DNA of 64,000 nt from Kribbella soli (lineage in GTDB: Bacteria > Actinomycetota > Actinomycetes > Propionibacteriales > Kribbellaceae). A model generated the notes under the pieces. The model was not told the origin of the DNA and made no database searches. It saw nothing but the letters and a program-made list of their open reading frames with translations. The stretch covers positions 620,001 to 684,000 of the forward strand of contig NZ_SJJZ01000004.1 of NCBI RefSeq assembly GCF_004331345.1, written 5' to 3'. Position 1 is the first letter of the stretch; every line of letters begins with the position of its first letter. The position numbers and the translations under genes are program-made. Shown here piece by piece: positions 9,197 to 17,092 of this stretch.

Positions 9197-9242
9197 AACC
9201 CCAGGATATGGAATCGCCACGAACCGCTATTGGACGTCATAG
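9195..9242. promoter_or_regulatory. Candidate LysR operators between divergent genes
   Basis: Two imperfect palindromes lie in the 9197-9266 spacer. ATAACCCCAGGATAT (9195-9209) has the T-N11-A form and overlaps the lysR start codon, so binding there could repress lysR. CTAT-N8-ATAG (9227-9242) lies 25 bp before the hydrolase ATG. The match to LysR site rules is seen in the sequence; the function is inferred. Confidence 0.4.
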
Positions 9243-9266
9243 GTGCCTCGGCGTTTCGATGGTCGT

Positions 9267-10247
9267 ATGACGTCCTTCCGCGCCGCCGTGGTCCAGTTCG
9301 AGCCGACCCCTGACCAGCCCGACGCCAATCTCGCGATGGTCGATCGGCTCGCCCGGCAGACAGTCCGCGACGGTGCTCGGCTGGTCGTGTTCCCGGAGAT
9401 GTGCTTGCTCGGCTACTGGCATCTCCGGCGGCACACTCCCGCACGGTTGCACGAGCTCGCCCAGCCGGCCGACGGACCGCTGGTCAGCCAGGTCGTTGCT
9501 CTCGCCAAGGAACTGGCGGCCGGGATCGGGGTCGGGTTCCTCGAGGCCGGTGTCGACGGCACGCTCTATAACGCGTACGCCGTCTGCCTGCCGGACGGGA
9601 CCGTCCACGTGCACCGGAAGCTCCATGCGTTCGAGCACGAGGAGATCGCGAGCGGATCGTCGTACACGGTGTTCGATACGCCGTGGGGTTTCCGGGCCGG
9701 GGTGCTGATCTGCTGGGACAACAACCTGGTGGAGAACGTCCGGATCACCGCGTTGCTCGGTGCAACGGTCCTGATCGCGCCGCACCAGACCGGCGGGACG
9801 AACTCGCGCAGCCCGCACGGGATGAAACCGATCCCGCTCGAGGTGTGGACCAGCGGGGACCGCGCGGCGATCGAGGAGGCCTTCAACGGGCCGAGCGGGC
9901 GGGGATGGTTGATGCGGTGGTTGCCGGCGCGGGCGCACGACAACGGGATGTTCGTCCTGTTCAGCAACGGCGTCGGCCGGGACGACGACGAACTCCGCAC
10001 CGGCAACGCGATGATCCTCGACCCGTACGGCCGCATCGTCGCGGAGACGCCGGTCCCCGCCGAGGCTGTGGTGATCGGCGACCTCGACCTGGAGTTGGTG
10101 CCGTTGGCAACCGGCCGCCGCTGGCTCCGCGGCCGCCGCCCCGAGCTCTACGGCCTACTCACCCAGCGCCTCGGCAACGAACTCGACCCCCGCGCAGCGC
10201 GCTTCTCCCCGGATCCAGTGACGTCTTTGGGCCCCGACCAACCATAA
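9267..10247 (+). CDS. Carbon-nitrogen hydrolase (nitrilase/amidase superfamily)
   Basis: This 326-residue protein has the nitrilase-superfamily fold signatures. The catalytic triad is recognisable as Glu in VFPEMCLLGYW, Lys in VHRKLHAFEHE and Cys in LICWDNN. Members hydrolyse amides or nitriles in the cytoplasm; the substrate cannot be read from sequence. ATG 9267 (MTSFRAAVVQFEP) is chosen over GTG 9243 because the first beta strand begins right after it. It is divergently transcribed from a LysR regulator. The stop lies inside the first arm of a three-copy repeat that may act in termination. Confidence 0.9.
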   Translation: MTSFRAAVVQFEPTPDQPDANLAMVDRLARQTVRDGARLVVFPEMCLLGYWHLRRHTPARLHELAQPADGPLVSQVVALAKELAAGIGVGFLEAGVDGTLYNAYAVCLPDGTVHVHRKLHAFEHEEIASGSSYTVFDTPWGFRAGVLICWDNNLVENVRITALLGATVLIAPHQTGGTNSRSPHGMKPIPLEVWTSGDRAAIEEAFNGPSGRGWLMRWLPARAHDNGMFVLFSNGVGRDDDELRTGNAMILDPYGRIVAETPVPAEAVVIGDLDLELVPLATGRRWLRGRRPELYGLLTQRLGNELDPRAARFSPDPVTSLGPDQP

Positions 10248-10312
10248 ATCGGACCGAAAAACGGTTGGTGGGTGCTCAAAGACGAGGCGGATGGTTGGTG
10301 GGGGCTCAAAGA
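10224..10312. repeat. Three-copy 20-bp repeat (one inverted, two direct) after the hydrolase gene
   Basis: GGTTGGTGGGTGCTCAAAGA (10263-10282) recurs with one change at 10293-10312. TCTTTGGGCCCCGACCAACC (10224-10243) is its reverse complement with about three mismatches. Arm one can therefore pair with either of the two later arms. It sits between the convergent hydrolase and ispF genes and could act as a terminator with alternative folds. There is no U-tract. Confidence 0.55.
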
Positions 10313-10320
10313 GGGGTGGG

Positions 10321-10791
10321 TCAGTAGATGAGGGCGGTGGCGATCGCGGCGATGCCTTCGCCGCGGCCGGGGAAGCCGAGGCCGTCAGTTGTTGCGGCGC
10401 TCACCGAAACCTCGGCGTCGCAGGCGGCGGAGAGGACCTTCTCCGCCTCCTCACGGCGGGCGCCGATCCGTGGGCGGTTGCAGACGATCTGCACCGCGAC
10501 GTTCCCGATCTCGAACCCGGCGGCCCGCACCCGGCGCGCGGCCTCTGCCACCAGCGCGACCCCGGCCGCACCGGCCCACTCGGGCTCGGCGGTGCCGAAG
10601 TTCGAACCCAGATCACCCAGCTTCGCGGCGGTGAGCAATGCCGTACAGATCGCGTGCGCGGCCGCGTCGCCGTCGGAATGCCCTGATAACCCAGCGGGCT
10701 CCTCCGGCCAGTGCAGGCCGGCCAGCCACATCGGGCGGCCTTCCTCCAGCGGGTGTACGTCGATGCCGTTGCCGACCCGTGGAACCTTCAC
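10321..10791 (-). CDS. ispF: 2-C-methyl-D-erythritol 2,4-cyclodiphosphate synthase
   Basis: This 156-residue enzyme forms the cyclic diphosphate intermediate of the non-mevalonate isoprenoid pathway. The metal-binding GNGIDVHPL-type start (GIDVHPLEEG), the GHSDGDAAAHAICTAL block and the SDGLGFPGRGEGIAAIA C-terminus are all family signatures, and the length is normal for a trimeric IspF. The start overlaps the end of ispD by four bases. The order carD-ispD-ispF is conserved in actinomycetes including Mycobacterium. Confidence 0.96.
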   Translation of the reverse strand: MKVPRVGNGIDVHPLEEGRPMWLAGLHWPEEPAGLSGHSDGDAAAHAICTALLTAAKLGDLGSNFGTAEPEWAGAAGVALVAEAARRVRAAGFEIGNVAVQIVCNRPRIGARREEAEKVLSAACDAEVSVSAATTDGLGFPGRGEGIAAIATALIY

Positions 10792-11486
10792 GAGATCCTC
10801 CGCTCCGCCAGCAGCGCCTCGGCGAGCAGCAGGTCCTGCGGCCGGGTCACCTTGAACGCGTCCGGCGAACCCTCGACCGTCCGCACCGTCACCCCGAGCC
10901 GCTCACACATCATCGCGTCATCGGTCACGCCCGCGTCGGCACCGGCCGCATGCGCGCGCCGCAGTACGTCGGGAGCGAACCCTTGCGGCGTCTGTACGGC
11001 GACCAGCGTCGACCGATCGGGCGTGTCGACGACATCGCCGGTCGGCCCGACCCGCTTGATCGTGTCCGTCACCGGCACCACCGGTACGACGGCCTCGGCG
11101 CCGGCTCGCACCGCCGCCACCACGCGCTCGATCGCAGCGGCCGGGACGAACGCCCGCGCCGCGTCGTGGACCAGGATGCAGTCGATCCCGTCGACCGGCA
11201 CCACGTCCAGCGCCGCCCGCACCGAGGCAGGCCGCTCCGCACCGCCGGCCACCACGATCAGCTGCGCGTCCCCGACGTACGGCGTGAGCTCCTTGCCGAC
11301 CGTCTCCTCGGAGCCGGGCGGTACGGCGACCACAAAACAAACGAGGTCGGCGGCGGTCGCTGCCTTCAGCCCACGCACCGCGTGGACCAACAGCGAGTCG
11401 CCACCGACCTCTCGAAATGCCTTCGGGGTCTCACCACCCAGTCGCAGCCCTAGCCCGGCCGCGGGAATCACGACCGCGCTACTCAT
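10788..11486 (-). CDS. ispD: 2-C-methyl-D-erythritol 4-phosphate cytidylyltransferase
   Basis: A 232-residue cytidylyltransferase. The nucleotide-binding start VIPAAGLGLRLGG and HDAARAF in mid-protein match IspD. It transfers CMP to methylerythritol phosphate, the third step of the non-mevalonate pathway. ATG 11484-11486 (MSSAVVIPAAG) is chosen; the frame is open further upstream but runs into carD and is not IspD-like there. The gene begins 10 bp after carD and overlaps ispF by four bases, so the three genes probably form one transcript. Confidence 0.96.
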   Translation of the reverse strand: MSSAVVIPAAGLGLRLGGETPKAFREVGGDSLLVHAVRGLKAATAADLVCFVVAVPPGSEETVGKELTPYVGDAQLIVVAGGAERPASVRAALDVVPVDGIDCILVHDAARAFVPAAAIERVVAAVRAGAEAVVPVVPVTDTIKRVGPTGDVVDTPDRSTLVAVQTPQGFAPDVLRRAHAAGADAGVTDDAMMCERLGVTVRTVEGSPDAFKVTRPQDLLLAEALLAERRIS

Positions 11487-11496
11487 GCAGGCTGCT

Positions 11497-11982
11497 TCAG
11501 GAAGCGAGAACCTCGTCGAGGATGGCCTCGGCCTTGTCCTCGTTGGTGTGCTCGGCCAGGGCCAGCTCGGAGACCAGGATCTGGCGAGCCTTCGCCAGCA
11601 TCCGCTTCTCACCGGCGGACAGACCGCGGTCACGCTCACGGCGCCACAGGTCGCGGACGACCTCTGCCACCTTCAGCACGTCACCGGAGTGCAGTTTCTC
11701 CAGGTTCGCCTTGTAGCGTCGCGACCAGTTGGTCGGCTCCTCCGTGTGCGGAGCTCGCAGCACGTCGAAGACGCGCTCCAGGCCAGCCTGATCCACGACG
11801 TCACGCACGCCGACAAGATCGAGGTTGCACGCGGGGACCCGGACGACCAGGTCGTTCTGAGCGACGATCCTCAAGACCAGATAGGTCTTGTCCTCACCTT
11901 TGATCTGACGGGTCTCGATGTCCTCGATGACGGCCGCACCATGGTTGGGGTAAACAACCGTCTCGCCGACTGTGAAAGTCAT
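11497..11982 (-). CDS. carD: CarD-family RNA polymerase-binding regulator
   Basis: This 161-residue protein starts MTFTVGETVVYPNHGAAVI, the Tudor-like RNAP interaction domain. It continues with the helical DNA-binding domain (ANLEKLHSGDVLKVAEVVRDLWRRE region and the SAGEKRMLAKARQIL block). CarD stabilises open promoter complexes, notably at rRNA promoters in mycobacteria, where it is essential. Length and sequence are canonical. It is divergent from the lipoprotein gene at 12270 across a 287-bp spacer with no other recognisable gene. Confidence 0.97.
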   Translation of the reverse strand: MTFTVGETVVYPNHGAAVIEDIETRQIKGEDKTYLVLRIVAQNDLVVRVPACNLDLVGVRDVVDQAGLERVFDVLRAPHTEEPTNWSRRYKANLEKLHSGDVLKVAEVVRDLWRRERDRGLSAGEKRMLAKARQILVSELALAEHTNEDKAEAILDEVLAS

Positions 11983-12269
11983 ATGTCACGTGCCCCTTTC
12001 CGAGTCCTATCCTACCACGCGGTCGGTGGTCCGGTTGGGGCGTTTGCGCTGGTCAGGGCCCATTTCCTGCCTTGACAAACGCTCAATCGCATGCCTCGTG
12101 CGCGCGCGCACCGTTGCTCTGGACATCGCTCCGGCGGCATCCCGGCGTCCGCCTTGCCGACCCCGAGGGCTACGCTGTGGGGCGCCGGAGGCCGCTGCCT
12201 GACGGTGTCCACAGTTGCCGCACAAAGGTGCGGCGACAGGTCGAAACAGCTTGCACGAGAGGGATTCCA

Positions 12270-12902
12270 GTGCCGATCACGTTGTCCTCGCGGTTCGCCC
12301 GGCGTACCGCGCTGGCGAGTGCCGCCGCCACTCTCAGTATCGCGCTGGCGGCGTGCAGCGCGAGCTTCTCCGCGCCGACCCTGCAGCCGTACCAGGCCGC
12401 CGAGGGGACCAACATCGAGTCCGGCCAGCTGAAGGTCCGCAACATGCTGGTGCTGGCCGATGCCGACGGCAAGGGCGAACTGCACAGCGTGATCGTCAAC
12501 GACGGCGACGCCCCGGAGACCCTGGTCAGCATCCTGCAGGCCGCGCCCGGGACGGCGGACGGTCAGGCCGGCTCCGACCAGCCGGGCGAGGTCAAGTTCA
12601 CCGGGCTCACCGAGCCCCTCGATCTGGAGCCGCACACCGCGCTCGTCCTGCCGGGCTCGGGCACCGAGGCACCGGCCGCCGAGACCACCCCGAGCACGAC
12701 GCCGAGCCCGGCCCCGACCGAGACCCCGACGGCCCCGACCCCGGGCGCCGAGGAGGCCGGTCCGGCGATCATCGTGACTGGCGCGAAGCCCGGCCAGATG
12801 GTCAACGTGACCATCACCTTCGGCACCGCGGCGCCGGTCTCCGCCTACATCCCGGTCCTCACCGAGGACCACTACACGCCGTCCCCGGTGGCAGGCGAGT
12901 AA
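12270..12902 (+). CDS. Secreted lipoprotein of unknown function
   Basis: A 210-residue protein with a signal peptide (basic start, hydrophobic core TALASAAATLSIALAAC) ending in a lipobox LAAC, so it is probably anchored to the outer face of the membrane. The mature part is a beta-rich domain with VRNMLVLADADGKGEL and VIVNDGD segments, like copper-chaperone or immunoglobulin-like lipoproteins of actinomycetes. A Thr/Pro-rich linker (about residues 130-160) splits it. GTG 12270 is chosen because a GAGAGGGA ribosome site lies 8 bp before it and the signal peptide begins there. A strong bidirectional hairpin follows. Confidence 0.8.
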   Translation: MPITLSSRFARRTALASAAATLSIALAACSASFSAPTLQPYQAAEGTNIESGQLKVRNMLVLADADGKGELHSVIVNDGDAPETLVSILQAAPGTADGQAGSDQPGEVKFTGLTEPLDLEPHTALVLPGSGTEAPAAETTPSTTPSPAPTETPTAPTPGAEEAGPAIIVTGAKPGQMVNVTITFGTAAPVSAYIPVLTEDHYTPSPVAGE

Positions 12903-12915
12903 TCCCCTGAACGAC

Positions 12916-12950
12916 AGAACGGGCCGCCCCGGCGCGGGACGGCCCGTTCT
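12916..12950. terminator. Hairpin terminator after the lipoprotein gene
   Basis: AGAACGGGCCG (12916-12926) pairs perfectly with CGGCCCGTTCT (12940-12950) across a 13-base loop, 13 bp after the lipoprotein stop. Confidence 0.8.
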
Positions 12951-12954
12951 GCTT

Positions 12955-12989
12955 GGTACGGCGAGCCAGTGGCCGTGGCTCGCCGTACC
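12955..12989. terminator. Hairpin terminator after the siderophore receptor gene
   Basis: GGTACGGCGAGCCA (12955-12968) pairs perfectly with TGGCTCGCCGTACC (12976-12989) around a 7-base loop. It starts 6 bp beyond the stop of the minus-strand gene. Together with the preceding hairpin it insulates the two convergent genes. Confidence 0.75.
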
Positions 12990-12994
12990 GGCTC

Positions 12995-14014
12995 TCAGCC
13001 CTTGCTCGCGGAGGCAGCCTTCGAGAGGCCCGGGAGCACCTTGTCGAGCACCCACGGGACGCTCAGCACGCTCACCGCGCTCATTCCGGAGATCACCTGC
13101 TGGTCCTGCATCGCATACACACCGCCGCTCTTGACCGCCTTCAGCGACGAGTAGACCGGGTCGGCCAGGAACTTCTGAGTCCCGATCCCGTCGACGTACG
13201 CGACCAGCACGTCGGCGTCGACGTCCGCGACCTTCTCCTTGCTGATCGTCAGCGAGAACTCCTTCTTGGTGTTGGTCTTCTCCAGGGCCTCCACCCCCGG
13301 CGCGTTCTTGAAGCCCATCTCGTTCAGGATCTGCACCCGCGGGTCACCCGGCATGTAGACGTAGTTCTCGGCGCCGAACGAGCCGACCGTGATGGTCTTG
13401 TCCTTGAACTCGGGGTGCTCGGCCGCGACCTGCTTGATCTTGTCCGAGATCCCGGTGATCAGCTTCTCCGCGTCGGCCTTCTTGCCGAGCGCCTCGCCGA
13501 CCAGCAGGGTCTGGTCCTGCCAGGTGGTCTGCCACGGCGCCCCCGGGTACGCGACGGTCGGCGCGATCCCGCTCAGGGTCTTGTACGTCGCCTCGTCGAA
13601 GCCCTCGTACGGGGCCAGGATGACGTCCGGCTTCAGCGCCGCGATCTTCTCGAACGGGTACTTGTCGCCGGTGTCCAGCAACGTCGTCTTCGACTTGTCG
13701 AACTTGTCCGCGTCCCACGCGGTGACACCGTCGGCGGTCGGGCCGTAGGTGACCTTCGGCATCCCGACCGGGGTCTCGCCGAGCGCGTAGACCACGTCCT
13801 GGGCGTTCCAGCCGAGCGTGACGATCCGCTCCGGCTTCTTGGTGATCGTCGTGTCGCCGAACGTGTTCTTCAGCGTGACCGGGAACCCGGACGACGCCGT
13901 GCCGGCCGAACTCTCGGCCTGCTTGTCGCCGTCACTGCCGCAGGCGGCCAGCGTGGTCGTGGCGAGCAGTACGGCGGTAACCGCACTGACGACCCGCGTA
14001 CGGGACCAGGACAT
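12995..14014 (-). CDS. Iron-siderophore ABC transporter substrate-binding lipoprotein
   Basis: A 339-residue FecB/FhuD-type protein. Its lipoprotein signal ends in LAAC at about residue 24. The periplasmic-binding fold starts at KKPERIVTLGWNAQDVVYALGETPVG, the usual class III binding-protein entry, and ends with a conserved PWVLDKVLPGL helix. It delivers ferric siderophore to a permease/ATPase not encoded nearby. The promoter region carries a good IdeR/DmdR iron box, so iron repression is very likely. A perfect-stem hairpin ends the gene. Confidence 0.93.
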   Translation of the reverse strand: MSWSRTRVVSAVTAVLLATTTLAACGSDGDKQAESSAGTASSGFPVTLKNTFGDTTITKKPERIVTLGWNAQDVVYALGETPVGMPKVTYGPTADGVTAWDADKFDKSKTTLLDTGDKYPFEKIAALKPDVILAPYEGFDEATYKTLSGIAPTVAYPGAPWQTTWQDQTLLVGEALGKKADAEKLITGISDKIKQVAAEHPEFKDKTITVGSFGAENYVYMPGDPRVQILNEMGFKNAPGVEALEKTNTKKEFSLTISKEKVADVDADVLVAYVDGIGTQKFLADPVYSSLKAVKSGGVYAMQDQQVISGMSAVSVLSVPWVLDKVLPGLSKAASASKG

Positions 14015-14044
14015 GGTGAACTCTCCTTAGACCAATTGCCTCAA

Positions 14045-14064
14045 CTAAGGAGAGCCTAAGCTAA
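14045..14064 (-). promoter_or_regulatory. IdeR/DmdR-type iron box
   Basis: On the plus strand the site is CTAAGGAGAGCCTAAGCTAA. Read on the minus strand it matches the mycobacterial IdeR consensus (TTAGGTTAGGCTAACCTAA) at about 15 of 19 positions. It lies about 30 bp before the ATG of the siderophore-binding lipoprotein, the right place to block transcription under iron sufficiency. Confidence 0.75.
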
Positions 14065-14098
14065 CCCCACCGGCCGTCGCGACCTGCGGGGGTGTGAC

Positions 14099-14776
14099 TC
14101 AGGACTCGAACTTGTAGCCGAGTCCACGCACCGTGACCAGATGGGCAGGATTCGACGGATCCTTCTCGAGCTTGGAACGCAGCCGCTTCACGTGCACGTC
14201 CAGGGTCTTGGTGTCGCCCACGTAGTCGGCGCCCCAGATCCGGTCGATCAGCTGACCGCGGGTGAGCACCCGGCCGGTGTTCCGCAGCAGCATCTCGAGC
14301 AGCTCGAACTCCTTCAGCGGGAGCCGGATCTCGGTCCCGGACACCGTCACCACGTGCCGCTCGACGTCCATCCGGACCGGGCCGGCCTCGAGGGTGTCGG
14401 GCAGCAGCTCGACGTCCTGACCGCGACGCAGTACGGCGCGGACACGGGCCAGCAGCTCCCGCGGACTGTAGGGCTTGGTCACGTAGTCGTCCGCGCCGAG
14501 CTCGAGCCCGACGACCTTGTCGACCTCGGTGTCCTTGGCACTGACGATGATCACCGGGACGTTGCCCCGGCTGCGGAGCGCCCGGCAGACCTCCGTGCCG
14601 GACAGACCCGGCAGCATCAGGTCGAGCAGGACGATGTCCGCACCGGCGCGGTCGTACTCGTCCAGCGCATCGGGCCCGGTCTCCGCGACGGCGACCTCGA
14701 ACCCTTCCTTGCGCAGCACGTACGACAGCGCGTCGCTGTAGCTCTCTTCGTCTTCGACGACCAGCACTCGGGTCAC
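14099..14776 (-). CDS. regX3: OmpR-family response regulator RegX3
   Basis: This 225-residue response regulator has a receiver domain (acidic VEDEESY, phospho-acceptor Asp in VLLDLMLPG, Lys in VTKPYSPREL) and an OmpR winged helix (VLTRGQLIDRIWGADYVGD to TVRGLGYKFES). Sequence and place, next to a SenX3 kinase and facing phoU, identify it as the phosphate-responsive RegX3 (called PhoP in streptomycetes). It overlaps the kinase gene by four bases. A candidate PHO box in the senX3-phoU spacer is its likely autoregulatory target. Confidence 0.95.
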   Translation of the reverse strand: MTRVLVVEDEESYSDALSYVLRKEGFEVAVAETGPDALDEYDRAGADIVLLDLMLPGLSGTEVCRALRSRGNVPVIIVSAKDTEVDKVVGLELGADDYVTKPYSPRELLARVRAVLRRGQDVELLPDTLEAGPVRMDVERHVVTVSGTEIRLPLKEFELLEMLLRNTGRVLTRGQLIDRIWGADYVGDTKTLDVHVKRLRSKLEKDPSNPAHLVTVRGLGYKFES

Positions 14777-15990
14777 GAAGCTGTCTCCTTTGCGATCTGA
14801 CCTGACGGGGTAGGCGTCAGGTTTACGGCCGCCTCCTCCTGGCTGGCGGAGTCGGTCTGACCCACTGCGGGTTCGAGCCGCAGCGGGAGTCTCACGGTGA
14901 AGGTGGAACCTTGGCCCTCGACACTCCAGACCCGCACGTCGCCGCCGTGGATCGAGGCGATGTGCTTGACGATCGAGAGGCCGAGACCGGTGCCGCCGGT
15001 CTCCCGGCTGCGGGCCCGGTCGACCCGGTAGAAGCGCTCGAAGACGCGTTCCAGGTCGCTGCTCGGGATGCCTACGCCCTGGTCGGACACGGTGACCTCG
15101 ACCAGGTCCCCGATCGGGTGCGCGGCGACCGCGACCCGGGTGCCGTCCGGGCTGTAGTTGATGGCGTTCTCGACCAGGTTGCCGATCGCCATCGCCAGCT
15201 GGTCCTCGCTGCCGAGGACCTCGAGCTCGGGCTCGGTCTTCACCACGATCTTGATGTCGCGGTCCTCGGCGTCGATCCGGCAGCGATCCACCGCGGTCTC
15301 GATGACCCCGTTGATGTCGACCGGGCCCGGGTTCTCCAGCGGGTCGTCGCCCTGCAGCCGGGACAACTCGATGATTTCCTTGACCAGCCGACTCAGCCGG
15401 GACGCCTCGATCCGCATCCGGTCCGAGAACCGCTGCACCACCTCCGGGTCGTCGGAGGCCTCCGAGACCGCGTCGGCGAGCAGGATCAGCGCGCCGACCG
15501 GGGTCTTCAGCTCGTGGCTGATGTTGACGGTGAAGTCCCGCCGGATCGCGTCCAGGCGGCGCTCGCGGGTGCGGTCCTCGACCAGCACCAGCACGAGTTG
15601 ACTGCCCAGCGGCGCCACCCGGGCGCTGACGTACTGCGTGGCGCCGAGCCGGCCCCGGACGATCTCCAGGTCCTGCTGGCGGATCTCGCCGTCGCGGCGG
15701 ACCTGGCGGACCATGGTCAGGATGTCGTCGACCACGAGCCGCTCACCGCGGACGATGCCGAGCACGTGCGCCGGGGCGCTGGCCTGCAGCACCTGGTCCT
15801 CGGGGCCCATCACGACCGCCGAGGACCGCAGTACCGACAGCACCGTGGCAACACCCGACGGCACGGCGGGCTCCGGGGACTCCGGGATCTTGCGCTGGGC
15901 CCGCTCGGAGAGCATCATCGCGCCGAGCGAAAGCAGGGCCAGGGCCGCGCCGATGACGCCGCCCAGCACCGCAGCCAGCGTGGGGTCCAC
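14773..15990 (-). CDS. senX3: Phosphate-sensing histidine kinase SenX3
   Basis: A 405-residue kinase with one or two N-terminal membrane segments (LAAVLGGVIGAALALLSLGAMML). A PAS-like region follows (about 60-165), then the H-box FTVNISHELKTPVGAL, N-box NLVENAINYSPDG and G-boxes GVGIPSSDLERVFERFYRVD and GGTGLGLSIVKHI. It phosphorylates RegX3. GTG 15990 (VDPTLAAVLGG) fits the family; an ATG at 16038 would add 16 residues. The gene is divergent from phoU, as in Mycobacterium and Streptomyces. Confidence 0.95.
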   Translation of the reverse strand: MDPTLAAVLGGVIGAALALLSLGAMMLSERAQRKIPESPEPAVPSGVATVLSVLRSSAVVMGPEDQVLQASAPAHVLGIVRGERLVVDDILTMVRQVRRDGEIRQQDLEIVRGRLGATQYVSARVAPLGSQLVLVLVEDRTRERRLDAIRRDFTVNISHELKTPVGALILLADAVSEASDDPEVVQRFSDRMRIEASRLSRLVKEIIELSRLQGDDPLENPGPVDINGVIETAVDRCRIDAEDRDIKIVVKTEPELEVLGSEDQLAMAIGNLVENAINYSPDGTRVAVAAHPIGDLVEVTVSDQGVGIPSSDLERVFERFYRVDRARSRETGGTGLGLSIVKHIASIHGGDVRVWSVEGQGSTFTVRLPLRLEPAVGQTDSASQEEAAVNLTPTPSGQIAKETAS

Positions 15991-16063
15991 GGCAACGATG
16001 CTACGCGGGCGACCAGCAGGGAAAGACCGAATGAGCACCGGATGACCGGGACACGACCTAACT

Positions 16064-16096
16064 GTTCATCGGTCGTTCACCACTCGTCGCCGTCCG
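16064..16096 (+). promoter_or_regulatory. PHO box: three 11-bp direct repeat units
   Basis: GTTCATCGGTC (16064-16074) and GTTCACCACTC (16075-16085) are adjacent 11-bp units beginning GTTCA. A weaker third unit GTCGCCGTCCG (16086-16096) follows. This matches the direct-repeat PHO box bound by PhoP/RegX3 in actinomycetes. It sits in the senX3-phoU spacer, about 75 bp from senX3 and 91 bp from phoU. Confidence 0.7.
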
Positions 16097-16186
16097 GCAA
16101 CCTCGACGGCATACGGTCGCCGGTGGGCAGGCACCCAGGTGGTGCCTCGCCGCGGCACCGGACACCACAGATCGGATTCGAACACC

Positions 16187-16894
16187 ATGCGTGACACGTA
16201 CCACGAGCAGCTCGACGACATCCTCGCCGAGCTGGAGCGGATGACGCGGACGGTGTCCACCGCCGTACGCCGGTCGACGTCGGCCCTGCTGGAGGCGGAC
16301 ATCCGCAAGGCCGAAGAGGTCATCGCGGCCGACATCCAGCTCGATGCCGCCGGTGAGGGCGTCGAGGAGAAGGTCTTCGAACTGATGGCACGGCAGTCGC
16401 CGGTCGCCAACGAGCTGCGGATGCTGGTCGCCGCGCTGCGGATGGTCGCCGACCTCGAGCGGATGGGCGACCTGGCCGCGCACGTGTCGAAGATCGCCCG
16501 GATGCGCTACCCGGCGCCGGCGATCCCGGCCGAGCTGCACGACGTGATCGAGTCGATGGGATCCGTGGCCGGCAAGATGGTCGACGCCGCCGGCGACGTG
16601 ATCGCGACCCGCGACGTCGACGCCGCCGGACGGCTCGAGGCCAGCGACGACGAGATGGACAAGCTGCGCTCGAACCAGTTCCGCCTGATGATGGACGAGC
16701 ACTGGCCGCACGGCGTCGAGGTCGCCGTCGACATGGCACTCCTCAGCCGCTACTACGAGCGCATCTCCGACCACGCGGTCGCCATGGCCCGCCGCGTCGT
16801 CTACCTCGTCACCGGCGAACTCCCAGTAGCCATCGGCGGCACCGCCGCCGGCTCCGGCGCCGGCGCCTCCACCCCCAACCCCAACGGCAACTGA
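16187..16894 (+). CDS. phoU: Phosphate signalling protein PhoU
   Basis: A 235-residue all-helical protein made of two PhoU repeats: RDTYHEQLDDILAEL and MARQSPVANELRML in the first, and MGSVAGKMVDAAGDV with RYYERISDHAVAMARRVVYLVTGE in the second. The E/DxxxD metal-binding motifs are kept. It damps phosphate-starvation signalling through the kinase encoded divergently. The last 20 residues are a Gly/Ala-rich tail. ATG 16187 is used because upstream codons do not resemble PhoU. A strong terminator follows. Confidence 0.95.
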   Translation: MRDTYHEQLDDILAELERMTRTVSTAVRRSTSALLEADIRKAEEVIAADIQLDAAGEGVEEKVFELMARQSPVANELRMLVAALRMVADLERMGDLAAHVSKIARMRYPAPAIPAELHDVIESMGSVAGKMVDAAGDVIATRDVDAAGRLEASDDEMDKLRSNQFRLMMDEHWPHGVEVAVDMALLSRYYERISDHAVAMARRVVYLVTGELPVAIGGTAAGSGAGASTPNPNGN

Positions 16895-16904
16895 CCCTTT
16901 CATA

Positions 16905-16934
16905 GCCCTCGGCAACCAACTGGTTGCCGAGGGC
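16905..16934 (+). terminator. Rho-independent terminator of phoU
   Basis: GCCCTCGGCAACC (16905-16917) pairs perfectly with GGTTGCCGAGGGC (16922-16934) around a 4-base loop. TTCTTTTTG follows directly, a genuine U-tract, rare in this window. Confidence 0.92.
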
Positions 16935-16970
16935 TTCTTTTTGTTCCCCGGGGCCGGAGGTTGCGGATCC

Positions 16971-17046
16971 CCAGGCCATCACAATCGCGGTGTTCGAGGG
17001 GCGGCCAGCGGCGGCGGCGCCGCGAGGACCAATTGTGATGGCCTGG
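16971..17046. repeat. 15-bp perfect inverted repeat spaced 46 bp
   Basis: CCAGGCCATCACAAT (16971-16985) and ATTGTGATGGCCTGG (17032-17046) are exact reverse complements bracketing a GC-rich 46-bp core. It has no U-tract and lies beyond the phoU terminator. It may be a 76-bp miniature element or an operator pair for the small gene that follows. No flanking target-site duplication is evident. Confidence 0.6.
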
Positions 17047-17092
17047 CGGTCCGGACTGTCTGTGCGCGGCGCGTTCCGGTAGCTTCCGTGCC

